A stretch of DNA of 36,646 nt from Candidatus Dojkabacteria bacterium (lineage in GTDB: Bacteria; Patescibacteriota; Dojkabacteria; J137). This document shows positions 15,572 through 23,395 of this stretch, in pieces. The stretch lies in the NCBI GenBank assembly GCA_020429545.1, contig JAGQLF010000001.1:1-36646 (forward strand). The letters are read 5' to 3'. Numbering within the stretch: the first letter of the stretch is position 1; every line of letters begins with the position of its first letter. The translations under genes and the position numbers were made by a program. Below the pieces are notes generated by a model. That model was not told the DNA's origin and did not search any database. It saw nothing but the letters and a program-made list of their open reading frames with translations.

Positions 15572-16654
15572 ATGATAGATAAAGCTAAAATCCTTCTAGA
15601 AAAGGACGTATTATCTCCTGAGGTTATTGACGCCGAAATTGCGGATCTAAATCAGAAATTATCCCAAATTACAGACTACTCTAGTTCAGACTACGCGGAT
15701 TTGTCTAAGGACTTGTCAGATAAAACTTATCTAAAGTCTCTTGTAGATAAACTAAAATCATTAGTTGCAAGATATACCGATTCTGAAAGCATTACTGAAT
15801 CTGATGGAGACCTTTTCGTAATTGCACAGCAAGAGATTGAAGAAATTTCTCCAGAAATAGAAAATCTTGCAAACGAGCTTGAAGCATTAACAGCAAAACC
15901 TCTTCCTAACGATAATAGTAAAGCTATTTTTGAAGTTAGGCCGGGAGTTGGAGGAGTTGAAGCTTCTCTATTTGCAGAATCTTTATACCGAATGTATTCA
16001 AGATATTTAACTACTAACGGATTTACAATTGATCAATACTCTCTTGATTATGATGCCGAAGGTGGAATTAAAGAAGCAACATTTTTAGTTGATTCAAAAG
16101 GAAGTTATGGAAAACTTAGATTTGAATCTGGTGTACACCGAGTTCAACGTGTGCCTACAACAGAGTCAGCGGGCCGTATTCACACTTCAACTGCATCAGT
16201 TGTAGTTCTTCCTCAAATAAATGTAAGGGATGTAAATATCAAAGATGAGGACCTTAGAATTGATGTATATAGATCTAGCGGACCTGGAGGTCAATCTGTA
16301 AACACAACCGACTCTGCTGTACGAATTACGCATATTCCATCAGGAATTGTTGTAAGTTGCCAAAACGGAAAGTCTCAACATAAGAATAAAGAAATGGCTA
16401 TGAATGTTTTGGTTGCTAAACTTACAAAAATAGAAGAAGAAAAAAAATCTAGCGAAGAAAAAAATCTAAGAAATGCTTCAATTTTAGGTGGAGATAGATC
16501 TGCAAAAATTAGAACATATAATTTTCCTCAAGGGAGAGTTACTGACCATAGAATTAGTAAAAGTTGGTTCAATATAGATCAAATTATGGAAGGTGAAGTA
16601 AGTGAAATTATTGAGACTGTGAATAGAGATTTGAGAATGGAGCTTGAGAGTTAA
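15572..16654 (+). CDS. prfA: peptide chain release factor 1
   Basis: RF1 ends translation at UAA and UAG. The 360-residue protein has the catalytic GGQ loop in RSSGPGGQSVNTTDSAVRI. The codon-recognition tripeptide is PTT in HRVQRVPTTESAGRIHTS, where RF1 usually has PxT; RF2's SPF is absent. Genes here also end in TGA, so an RF2 should be encoded elsewhere. It is co-transcribed with rpmE. Its 3' end converges on vapC, and the gap holds a strong hairpin. Confidence 0.97.
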   Translation: MIDKAKILLEKDVLSPEVIDAEIADLNQKLSQITDYSSSDYADLSKDLSDKTYLKSLVDKLKSLVARYTDSESITESDGDLFVIAQQEIEEISPEIENLANELEALTAKPLPNDNSKAIFEVRPGVGGVEASLFAESLYRMYSRYLTTNGFTIDQYSLDYDAEGGIKEATFLVDSKGSYGKLRFESGVHRVQRVPTTESAGRIHTSTASVVVLPQINVRDVNIKDEDLRIDVYRSSGPGGQSVNTTDSAVRITHIPSGIVVSCQNGKSQHKNKEMAMNVLVAKLTKIEEEKKSSEEKNLRNASILGGDRSAKIRTYNFPQGRVTDHRISKSWFNIDQIMEGEVSEIIETVNRDLRMELES

Positions 16655-16680
16655 AAATATGAATTACGAATTAAAAATTG

Positions 16681-16699
16681 CTTCTCCCTTTGGGAGAAG
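16681..16699. terminator. hairpin between convergent prfA and vapC
   Basis: CTTCTCCC-ttt-GGGAGAAG is an 8-bp stem with a 3-base loop. It belongs to the 'TCTCC...GGAGA' repeat family also seen at 23266 and 26051. A second hairpin, AAAATCC/GGATTTT (16737-16759), follows. Neither has a long T run, so ending of both transcripts here is only probable. Confidence 0.45.
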
Positions 16700-16778
16700 G
16701 CGATGAGGGGAGAATTTCTTGTCTTTTGTTAATAATAAAATCCTATAGAAATGGATTTTCTTCGGGAGTATTCATTTC

Positions 16779-17204
16779 TTAACTTACTACTTCAATATCT
16801 AGTTTATCAGCATTTTTAATAAAATCTGAATCGAATGTTGCAATATTTTTGATTTTAGCAAGTTTCATATAATACAGGTGGGCAGAGTCTGTTGGCTTTA
16901 AGGTAGTTTTAGAATATATATCTATAAATTGCTCAACATTGTGCACTATAAAATTCTCATCAATTACCTCTAAGTTTTCCAACTTAATAAATTTTTCAAC
17001 TAACTGACACGCAGTTGATTTATCAATTCCATACTTTGAAAGAATATAAAGAACTTCGTCTAAAACAAATAGCGAAACATATAACTTGTCACTTTTTATT
17101 TTTTTGTAGATGCTTATTGCTTCAGAGTTGTCAGCATGCCCATCTATAAGAAATGCAATCACAAAACATGCATCAAGATAGACATGGAGTTTATCTGTCT
17201 TCAT
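16779..17204 (-). CDS. vapC: PIN-domain toxin, VapC type
   Basis: PIN-domain nucleases of this type cut RNA, often tRNA. The 141-residue protein shows the acidic active-site set: Asp11 in YLDACFVIAFL, Glu51 in FVLDEVLYIL, Asp106 in LKPTDSAHLYY, and Asp125/Asp127 in ATFDSDF. Its start overlaps the end of the antitoxin gene by 14 bases, the usual layout for a toxin-antitoxin pair. The RNA target cannot be told from sequence. Confidence 0.85.
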   Translation of the reverse strand: MKTDKLHVYLDACFVIAFLIDGHADNSEAISIYKKIKSDKLYVSLFVLDEVLYILSKYGIDKSTACQLVEKFIKLENLEVIDENFIVHNVEQFIDIYSKTTLKPTDSAHLYYMKLAKIKNIATFDSDFIKNADKLDIEVVS

Positions 17205-17442
17205 ATCTTTTATCTAATAATTCTTGGATTTCTTCGTTAGTTACTTGTCTACCTAATTTAATAATTCCAGCTAAATTCATAATATCATTAATTTTTTTCT
17301 TTCTTTTTTTTTGAACCTTAACCTCTCCCTCTTCCATAACCACTTCTAGCTGGTCGCCTTTTTGAAAACCAGCTTCCTTTATAATTTTTGTTGGCAATGT
17401 AATCATCATTGAATTACCTACTTTTTGTAGTTTAACTGTCAT
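17191..17442 (-). CDS. vapB: AbrB/SpoVT-type antitoxin, VapB-like
   Basis: The first 50 residues form a swapped-hairpin AbrB domain: KLQKVGNSMMITLPTKII, then GFQKGDQLEVVMEEGEVKVQ. A lysine-rich link and a short helical tail (EEIQELLDKRYEDR) should wrap the toxin. Such antitoxins bind their own promoter. An imperfect inverted repeat AATAAT...ATTATT at 17453-17470, just upstream of the start, is a possible operator, though weak. Confidence 0.85.
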   Translation of the reverse strand: MTVKLQKVGNSMMITLPTKIIKEAGFQKGDQLEVVMEEGEVKVQKKRKKKINDIMNLAGIIKLGRQVTNEEIQELLDKRYEDR

Positions 17443-17524
17443 TTTATTGGGGAATAATTAGAGTATTATTGCATGATAGAAATGTTTAGTCAATATGTTT
17501 AAACATATGAGCTTTTAGCTTTAA

Positions 17525-18805
17525 CTATTTTAGAAGCTCTAGCGCCTTATCTAATTGAGGATCAGTATTATTCTTAAAATTATCAAGATTATACTCGACC
17601 TCAAAATCAGGAGTTATAGGATTTTCTTCAGTAATTCTTCTCCCATCTGGAGTTAACCATTCTTGGAATACTAGGAATAAAATACTTCCATCTGGAAAAT
17701 CTTGAAGTGTTTGCTCTACTCCCTTACCAACTGTCTTTTCGCCAACAACAACTCCTCTATCATTTTCTTGAATTGCTGCAGAGAAAATTTCTGAAGCAGA
17801 TGCACTAGATTCATTTACCAAAACTACAAGCTTTTGATCTTCGAATGCGCCAGCTCTTTTATCTTCATAGGTTTTTGTATCTTGTTCTTTTGTTCGCTCT
17901 CCCATCATTACATCTCCATCATGTAAGAAATCTTCTAGTATATGTTTTACTCCACTTACATATCCACCAGGATTTCCTCTCAAATCTACAATTATATTTT
18001 CTAGATTTGGCATTTCTGTTCGGATTTCTGAAACTACTTTATCCCAAGTGTTAATAAATGTCGTTACATCAACATCACTAAATTGGTAAATATCTATAAT
18101 TGCAGTATTATCGTCTTGTTTTTCCCAAGTAATATTATCTATCTCTATTTTATTTCTAGTAATTGTTATGTCTAATTCTTCCTGTTGTGCACTTGCAGCT
18201 TTTTCAAATCTATATATAGTCAAAGTTACATCTGTACCTTTTTCGCCTCTAATTTGTTGCGCTACGATTCCAGGAAGTGTATCTTCAACGTCATTACCAT
18301 CAACTTTTAGAATAATATCTCCCGCCAATACTCCTGCCTCTTCTGCTGGTTGTCCATGTATCACGGATTCAACATAAGTATATTGACCATTAAATGCCAA
18401 AACTACGCCAATTCCTTCAAAATCACCTGAAGCATTATCAAAATAAGCCTTGGCTTCTTCTGGATCCAAAAAGAAAGTGTATCTATCGTTTAGTGAATTA
18501 ACCAATCCCTTAACTATTCCATACGTAACGGAATCTTTTGTTAAATCATCTGTTTGCCCTAAATAGCTACGATTGATCGTATCAATAACACTTTGTAGAT
18601 ATGCTTGGTCATAGTAATCAGAACTTCCTAAAATTCCACCTTGAAGATTATTTGAAGTTCCAGAATCATTATCAACCAGGTCAATTGCATACATTGCAAG
18701 CCCACCTATCATTAAACCAATAAATAGCGCCATTGCCACCAATACAGGCTGTATTGGATTCGGCGCTATCGTGTTATTTTTATTATTTTCGTTAAAAGAC
18801 ATCAC
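17525..18805 (-). CDS. S41-family C-terminal processing protease (CtpA-like)
   Basis: This 426-residue protease has one N-terminal membrane helix (about 20-42) and an extracellular part. A PDZ domain (about 110-200, DFEGIGVVLAF and EEAGVLAGDIILKVDG) is followed by the S41 catalytic core. The catalytic Ser lies in NESSASASEIFSA (about 335-340) and the Lys in VGEKTVGKG (about 357). The family cleaves secreted or membrane proteins at C-termini. The first codon is GTG, with an ATG next to it. It starts five bases after the rpsR stop, so it is the last gene of the rpsF-ssb-rpsR unit. Confidence 0.93.
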   Translation of the reverse strand: MMSFNENNKNNTIAPNPIQPVLVAMALFIGLMIGGLAMYAIDLVDNDSGTSNNLQGGILGSSDYYDQAYLQSVIDTINRSYLGQTDDLTKDSVTYGIVKGLVNSLNDRYTFFLDPEEAKAYFDNASGDFEGIGVVLAFNGQYTYVESVIHGQPAEEAGVLAGDIILKVDGNDVEDTLPGIVAQQIRGEKGTDVTLTIYRFEKAASAQQEELDITITRNKIEIDNITWEKQDDNTAIIDIYQFSDVDVTTFINTWDKVVSEIRTEMPNLENIIVDLRGNPGGYVSGVKHILEDFLHDGDVMMGERTKEQDTKTYEDKRAGAFEDQKLVVLVNESSASASEIFSAAIQENDRGVVVGEKTVGKGVEQTLQDFPDGSILFLVFQEWLTPDGRRITEENPITPDFEVEYNLDNFKNNTDPQLDKALELLK

Positions 18806-18810
18806 CTATT

Positions 18811-19044
18811 TTACACATATTTTGTGTAAGGCAAAAGTGCCATATGTCTCGCTCGCTTAACCGCAAGAGCCAATTTCCTTTGGTTAGAAGCACATACGCC
18901 TGTTCTGCTTGATGGCATAATTCGTCCTCTTGTAGAAATAAACTTCTCTAGTAAAGACACATTTTTGTATGTGATTTGATCCTCTTTACCTTTTAGAGGG
19001 CAACTTGCGACAACTGGTGCTTTGTATTTATTTGTATTAGCCAT
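18811..19044 (-). CDS. rpsR: 30S ribosomal protein S18
   Basis: This 77-residue protein binds S6 on the platform of the small subunit. The pattern ITYKNVSLLEKFISTRGRI and RRAR-like end (LALAVKRARHMALLPY) is typical of S18. It lies downstream of ssb, but 150 bases of AGCTAG-type repeat separate them. No rplI gene follows; a protease gene does instead. Confidence 0.97.
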   Translation of the reverse strand: MANTNKYKAPVVASCPLKGKEDQITYKNVSLLEKFISTRGRIMPSSRTGVCASNQRKLALAVKRARHMALLPYTKYV

Positions 19045-19046
19045 AA

Positions 19047-19200
19047 TTTAAGCTGTTAGCTTTTAGTCATTAGCACTTAGCTATTTTGATTTGACTAAAA
19101 GCATTTTTCTAAAATATATTTTATTAAATTTATAATCTCTCTATTTGTTATCTTTTTTGATAAAAAAGCTAACTGCTAAAAGCTAGTTGCTAATAGCTAA
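19047..19200. repeat. AGCTAG/TTAGC repeat pair between ssb and rpsR
   Basis: Two arms, AGCTGTTAGCTTTTAGTCAT (from 19050) and GCTAACTGCTAAAAGCTAG (from 19169), are roughly inverted copies of each other. They could form a long hairpin in the ssb-rpsR intercistronic RNA. The second arm runs up to the ssb stop. Confidence 0.6.
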
Positions 19201-19700
19201 AAAAGGTCTTTTGCATCAAACTCATCATCTGAATCCTCTTCCGTTTGTGCAGGCTCATCTGAACCTTCTAAATTTTCTTCTGGAAGATTATCTTCTCCAG
19301 TTTTTTCCATTAGGTCATCTCCTGCAACTTTTGCAGCATCAACACCCACTGGTGATCTGTCTTTAGAATTTAGAAGAAGCATATCGTTCAATTTAATTTC
19401 TGTTTTATAGTATCTTTCTCCATCATCTTTTGTTTTTGCTCTTGTTCTTAACTCTCCCTCTACATAAACAAGCATTCCTGTTGAAAGTACTTGTGCGCAG
19501 ATTTCGGCAAGTTTGTTAAAAGCAACGATGTTATGGAATTCTGCTCTTTCTTGAACATTTCCATCACCATCTTTCCAACTTGTATTTGTAGCAACACCGA
19601 ATGTGCAAACTACTACTCCATTTGATGATTCTCTTAGGATTGGATCTCTTGTCAGGTTTCCAATTAAGATTACTTTGTTTAAAGATCTTGATTTTGCCAT
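19197..19700 (-). CDS. ssb: single-stranded DNA-binding protein
   Basis: The OB-fold starts with SLNKVILIGNLTRDPILRES and continues with VVCTFGVATNTSWKD and MLVYVEGELRTR, as in bacterial SSB (167 residues). The tail is acidic and ends DEFDAKDLF, where the usual tip is DDDIPF or DDLPF, so the proline is missing although the last Leu-Phe is kept. This tip recruits partner proteins. Position between rpsF and rpsR is the classic bacterial order. Confidence 0.96.
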   Translation of the reverse strand: MAKSRSLNKVILIGNLTRDPILRESSNGVVVCTFGVATNTSWKDGDGNVQERAEFHNIVAFNKLAEICAQVLSTGMLVYVEGELRTRAKTKDDGERYYKTEIKLNDMLLLNSKDRSPVGVDAAKVAGDDLMEKTGEDNLPEENLEGSDEPAQTEEDSDDEFDAKDLF

Positions 19701-19727
19701 GTAAAAAAACTCTCTAATAAGTAAAAA

Positions 19728-20009
19728 CTATTTCTTAATAACCAAGAATCTAAGAACATTGTCCAGTAAAGACAATTCTCTTTCGAATTCATTGATGTGT
19801 GAAGGTTCAATATTCATAGAATATTCTATGTAGTGTCCTTCTTCAAACTTTTTGATTGGGTATGCTAATAATCTTTTACCCAAGTTATCGACCTCTTTGA
19901 TAGAACCACCTTTTGAAGACACAAATTTTTCTATCTGAGATGTAGTGTTCTTCTTAATATCTTCTAACAGTAGCGGTTTATACAAGATCATTACTTCGTA
20001 TGTTTGCAT
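19728..20009 (-). CDS. rpsF: 30S ribosomal protein S6
   Basis: The 93 residues follow the S6 pattern: TYEVMILYKPLL at the start, GKRLLAYPIKKFEEGHYIEY in the middle, and the LRFLVIKK end. S6 pairs with S18. GGTGAG, which can pair with the 16S tail sequence UCACC, lies just upstream of the ATG. A TATAAT is 36 bases upstream. It heads the rpsF-ssb-rpsR-protease unit. Confidence 0.96.
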   Translation of the reverse strand: MQTYEVMILYKPLLLEDIKKNTTSQIEKFVSSKGGSIKEVDNLGKRLLAYPIKKFEEGHYIEYSMNIEPSHINEFERELSLLDNVLRFLVIKK

Positions 20010-20045
20010 TTCTCACCACAAATAATAAATAAATTTCCTTCGAAG

Positions 20046-20051
20046 ATTATA
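20046..20051 (-). promoter_or_regulatory. rpsF operon -10 box
   Basis: TATAAT on the minus strand, 36 bases before the rpsF ATG, leaves room for the GGTGAG ribosome-binding site. Confidence 0.5.
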
Positions 20052-20114
20052 ATCGATTATGCTGAATTTGTAAATTAGGAAATGGAACTGGCTATATTAC
20101 ATATGGTATGTAAG

Positions 20115-20215
20115 TTCGAGTGGCATAAATTTGACGAAGTCATAATTTATGATGTATCGAGAACTATACTATACATACTTCTCGATACAATCCTGATAAA
20201 TCAGGATCGCTCGAA
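20115..20215. repeat. four-way-junction intergenic repeat, copy 2
   Basis: The outer stem TTCGAGTG (20115-20122) pairs with CGCTCGAA (20208-20215, one G:T). Three hairpins lie inside: CATAAATT-TGAC/GTCA-t-AATTTATG (20124-20151), TGTATCGAGAA/TTCTCGATACA (20153-20189, 11 bp perfect) and ATCCTGAT/ATCAGGAT (20190-20207). The layout equals the copy at 3867-3969, although the first and third arms differ in sequence. It ends 10 bases from the recR stop. Confidence 0.85.
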
Positions 20216-20225
20216 GTGACGAGTA

Positions 20226-20837
20226 TTATTCAACACCATCCCTTCGCCTTAGAGAGTCTGATAAGGTTTGAGAAGACATATACTCAATACTACTTCCAGT
20301 TGGAATTCCTTTTGCTAATCTTGTAGTCTTTATATCTAAGTCCAAGTCTTTTATCTCGTTTGTTATGTATAAACTGGTCGAATCACCCTCCAGATTAGGA
20401 TTTAGACCAAAAATAATCTCTTTTATATCAGAATCAGATTTTAAACGACTCAAAAGCTCTCTTATTCTTATTTCGTCAGGTCCAATACCATTTACTGGTG
20501 ATATTATTCCATGCAATACGTGATATACACCTTTATACTCTCCTGTTTCCTCAATACTATAAAGTTCTAATGGAGTTTCTACAACTAGAATGATTGATTT
20601 ATCTCTTTGTCCATCATCACAAATTTCACATAAGCTTTCATTATCAGTTACATTAAAGCAGTTATCACAAAGTCTAATCTTTGCAGTTACATCTTTTAAA
20701 GAGTCCTCAAGTCTTGAAGCAAGTTTTCGATTTGATATAGAAAGATATAAAGCTATCCTATTAGATAGCTTTGGTCCCACTCCTGGTAGGGAGGAAAACC
20801 TTTCGCTTAAATCTCTAATGCTTCGGGGAAGAGCCAT
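20226..20837 (-). CDS. recR: recombination protein RecR
   Basis: RecR helps load RecA at gaps. The helix-hairpin-helix LPGVGPKLSNRIALYL (17-32), the zinc cysteines 57, 60, 70 and 73 (CDNC...CEIC), the Toprim domain (SIILVVETPLELYSIEE) and a Walker-B-like C-terminus are all present; 203 residues is normal. It is the last gene of dnaX-ybaB-recR, a common bacterial operon. Confidence 0.97.
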   Translation of the reverse strand: MALPRSIRDLSERFSSLPGVGPKLSNRIALYLSISNRKLASRLEDSLKDVTAKIRLCDNCFNVTDNESLCEICDDGQRDKSIILVVETPLELYSIEETGEYKGVYHVLHGIISPVNGIGPDEIRIRELLSRLKSDSDIKEIIFGLNPNLEGDSTSLYITNEIKDLDLDIKTTRLAKGIPTGSSIEYMSSQTLSDSLRRRDGVE

Positions 20838-20972
20838 AAAATAAATTCAAAAGTAAAAATTCAAAAATCAAAATTATTAATTAAGTTAGTATATTTTTAG
20901 ACCTATAGTTAACTTCATCAAAGTCTATAGTCTGTTCACAACTAAAAACTAACACCTAAAACCTAGAAACTA

Positions 20973-21287
20973 TTAAAGTCCTAACATCTCCTTAATATCA
21001 TCTAAATTTGCAGAGTTCATCATTTCTTTTTCTAATTGTTCCTTTGCATCCGACATTGCATTTTTGAACTGATCTTTTAGTTTTTTAAGAATTTTTTCAA
21101 ATTCATCTCTAGAGATTGTATCTGAATCTGTAAGTCCTTCTTCATCAATCTCAATTTCCACTATTTCGTTTAATCCGTTCATTAAAATACTTACCGACCC
21201 ACTTGTTCCTGCAACTTGTATTTTGCTCATTTGTTTCTTAGCTTGTTGAGCTTTATACATTGCCTTTGGTACGTTCATTATTCCCAT
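20973..21287 (-). CDS. ybaB: YbaB/EbfC nucleoid-associated protein
   Basis: Its 104 residues have the family's helix-strand-helix form: a Lys/Gln-rich first helix (MYKAQQAKKQMSKIQ), the strands SVSILMNGLNEIVEIEID and a last helix. The protein binds DNA as a dimer. It lies between dnaX and recR, as in many bacteria. A TAAAAT box 7 bases before the ATG may be a local promoter. Confidence 0.92.
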   Translation of the reverse strand: MGIMNVPKAMYKAQQAKKQMSKIQVAGTSGSVSILMNGLNEIVEIEIDEEGLTDSDTISRDEFEKILKKLKDQFKNAMSDAKEQLEKEMMNSANLDDIKEMLGL

Positions 21288-21348
21288 ATTTTTATTTTAT
21301 AAAAGTTATTATTTTGCTAAGTGTAATTATACACTATTTTAAAACCTC

Positions 21349-21416
21349 TCTGCCCTCCATACATCTTACCTTTGACAAAGGAGAGAAAATTTCGATTTAT
21401 CAAAATTAGAGGGGTG
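21349..21416. repeat. diverged TCTCC/GGAGA-type repeat between dnaX and ybaB
   Basis: The words CTCTCTGCCCTCC and AAAGGAGAGAAAATT, followed by AGAGGGG, resemble the border words of the repeats at 23266-23395 and 26051-26180. The internal hairpins are mostly lost. Confidence 0.4.
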
Positions 21417-22901
21417 CTATAGAATGCTCTCTACTAATTCAGAATTATCAAATGATTCATCTTTAGGTTTTTCTTTAGTTTCTGTCTTAACCTCTTTTGG
21501 CTGCTCTTCCTCTTTTACTTCAACTTTTTTTATTGTGACTTTCGGTGCTGTAGATTTTTTTTGAACTTTCTTTTTATCAGAAGCAATTTCTAGTCCTTTA
21601 ATTTCACTATTCAATCGAGCAGCTGTATCTATAATCTTTTCTACATTGACTTTCTGATTTAGGTATTTAATATTAAAGTTATATTTATTTCCTAAAATTA
21701 ATTTTCCGGAATCTATTGATTCAAATTCACAAGTCTTAACAATAGCCCCTAATCTTTTATCGTCTTTTTCTATTAAATTTCCAAGAGCTTCTATAAAATC
21801 TTCACTACTACTGTTTTGTGAATCTGAATTCTGAATACTATTAGCAGGCTGTAAGTCTTCCTCAATATCTTTGACTTTTGACTTTTGACTTTTGACTTGA
21901 ATTTCTGGTTTATTAGTTTGATTAAAAGAAGCTTCTGCTTGAACATTATTAGATATATTGTTTAACTTAGCTAAGATATATACCTTTTTATTATTATAGA
22001 ACTTCTGATTTTCAATAATATTTAATAAAAGTGGAATTACACTCTCAAATTTTGAGTTGTTTACAATATATTCTAGTGCTTCTTCCAAAAAGAAATCTAA
22101 ATGAGTATCATCTATCTGCATTAGTACTTTTGATAGTTCATCATGGTCATTATTTTCTAAAGAAGATAAAAAGTTTATTATTCCTTCTTCTGGTAACAAA
22201 CCAAAAACTTTATCAATAGTCTCTTCAGTTATTTCATCTGATTCCGATTGGATTACTTTAGCGAGCATACTCTCTGAATCTCTAAAGCTCCCTCCAGACA
22301 ATTTATAAAGTTTGTCAATTGCGCCATCGCTAATTTTTATTTTCTCTTCTTTTGCAATATTCTTTATTTTCTCTTTTAGTTCATTTGATTCAGCAAGTTT
22401 AAAATCTAACCTTGTTACTCTAGATAAAATTGTAACTGGAATTTTATGAGGTTCAGTTGTTGCCAGTATAAACACAACGTGTTTTGGAGGCTCTTCTAGA
22501 GTTTTTAAGAGGGCATTAAAGGCCTCTTTTGTAAGCATATGAGCTTCATCTATAATATAAACTTTATAACCTAATTCAGCCGGTAAATAGTTCACATTAT
22601 CTCTTAGCTCTCTAATCTCATCTATCCCTCTATTTGAAGCAGCATCCATTTCAATAATATCAATGCTATCTTCTCTATATTCACTCAAGTCTCCTTTTTC
22701 TTTAAACATTTTGTCGTTGATGGCATTTGCGAATAATCTAGCAGTTGTAGTTTTACCAGTACCTCTTGGGCCAGAAAATAGATATCCATGTGAAAAGTTA
22801 TCATTATTTATGGAATGAATAAGAATATCCTTTATAGTCTGCTGTCCCTTGAGCTCAGAAAATTTTCTAGGTCTATATTTTCGATAAAGTACTGTGGACA
22901 T
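21417..22901 (-). CDS. dnaX: DNA polymerase III subunit gamma/tau
   Basis: DnaX is the clamp-loader ATPase. The 494-residue protein begins LYRKYRPRKFSELKGQQ. Walker A is GPRGTGKTT (44-52), Walker B is IIDEAHML (116-123), and the sensor/arginine-finger region is TILSRVTRLDF. The four cysteines of the zinc module normally found between Walker A and 'DAASN' are absent (residues 60-79), and the usual SRC is SRV. After the collar domain comes a low-complexity linker (about 330-370) and a Lys/Glu-rich end. A 7-base tandem repeat and an A8 run lie in the 3' half. Confidence 0.95.
   Translation of the reverse strand: MSTVLYRKYRPRKFSELKGQQTIKDILIHSINNDNFSHGYLFSGPRGTGKTTTARLFANAINDKMFKEKGDLSEYREDSIDIIEMDAASNRGIDEIRELRDNVNYLPAELGYKVYIIDEAHMLTKEAFNALLKTLEEPPKHVVFILATTEPHKIPVTILSRVTRLDFKLAESNELKEKIKNIAKEEKIKISDGAIDKLYKLSGGSFRDSESMLAKVIQSESDEITEETIDKVFGLLPEEGIINFLSSLENNDHDELSKVLMQIDDTHLDFFLEEALEYIVNNSKFESVIPLLLNIIENQKFYNNKKVYILAKLNNISNNVQAEASFNQTNKPEIQVKSQKSKVKDIEEDLQPANSIQNSDSQNSSSEDFIEALGNLIEKDDKRLGAIVKTCEFESIDSGKLILGNKYNFNIKYLNQKVNVEKIIDTAARLNSEIKGLEIASDKKKVQKKSTAPKVTIKKVEVKEEEQPKEVKTETKEKPKDESFDNSELVESIL
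21870..21898 (-). repeat. heptanucleotide tandem repeat inside dnaX
   Basis: About four copies of GTCAAAA (minus strand) encode KSQKSKVK in the DnaX linker. Seven is not a multiple of three, so a change of one copy would shift the frame. Similar CAAAAGT/AAATTCA words are in the gap at 20846-20875, which suggests a non-coding repeat was taken into the gene. Confidence 0.7.
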
Positions 22902-22936
22902 GGTTAAATTTACATGATTTATAAGTGGATTTTACA

Positions 22937-22971
22937 ACAAAAAACCTCTTTTAAGTCTATCAAAAGAGGTT
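22937..22971 (-). terminator. intrinsic terminator after rpsU
   Basis: On the minus strand AACCTCTTTT pairs with AAAAGAGGTT (a 10-bp stem with a 9-base loop), followed by TTTTTTG. It lies 27 bases after the rpsU stop and ends that transcript before dnaX. Confidence 0.85.
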
Positions 22972-22997
22972 AATTTATCAAAATTTATACCCAATAT

Positions 22998-23198
22998 TTA
23001 GTTACTTCTTCTAGCAGCTGCTCTTCGTCTTCTCTTCATTTTTGTATATACTTTTCTTACTGCGTGCTTCTTTGTTGTTTTTGGTACAAAATATCTTTTG
23101 TCTTTTAGAGTCTGTATTATACCTTCTCTAGTTGCTTCTCTCCACAAAAGTCTCAAAGCTAAATCAATTGGCATTTTATTGTTTACAATTACTGACAT
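22998..23198 (-). CDS. rpsU: 30S ribosomal protein S21
   Basis: The 66 residues show the S21 pattern: an acidic-to-basic start (VIVNNKMPIDLALRLLWREA), then KRYFVPKTTKKHAVRKVYTK and a very basic end (MKRRRRAAARRSN). S21 is needed for translation initiation. An intrinsic terminator follows directly. The gene lies downstream of rseP beyond a 197-base repeat-filled gap. Confidence 0.93.
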   Translation of the reverse strand: MSVIVNNKMPIDLALRLLWREATREGIIQTLKDKRYFVPKTTKKHAVRKVYTKMKRRRRAAARRSN

Positions 23199-23265
23199 AT
23201 TTTTGTGTATTTATTAAATAAGGACTTGGTAATAATAACATGCTGTATAAAGAAAATCTAGTTAT

Positions 23266-23395
23266 TCTCCCCTCGAGGGGAGTGGTATGAATTGAGCTTA
23301 GCGATAATTCATACCAAGGGGTGTTACTGTAACACCTTCCGGCCAACCCTAACAAGTTAGGATTGGCCACCCTCCTCAAGGAGGGAAAATTAAAT
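23266..23395. repeat. composite hairpin repeat between rseP and rpsU
   Basis: Border words TCTCCCCTCGAGGGGAG and CCTCCTCAAGGAGGG enclose three hairpins. They are GGTATGAATT/AATTCATACC (23284-23293 with 23306-23315), GGTGTTAC-t-GTAACACC, and GGCCAA..CCTAAC/GTTAGG..TTGGCC. It is the same composite design as 26051-26180. Confidence 0.8.

Noticed and set aside
15572..16654. Release factor 2
   Set aside because: The recognition tripeptide is PTT and not SPF, and no programmed frameshift is present.
20590..20844. Plus-strand frame opposite recR
   Set aside because: recR has intact HhH, zinc and Toprim motifs on the other strand; this frame has no features.
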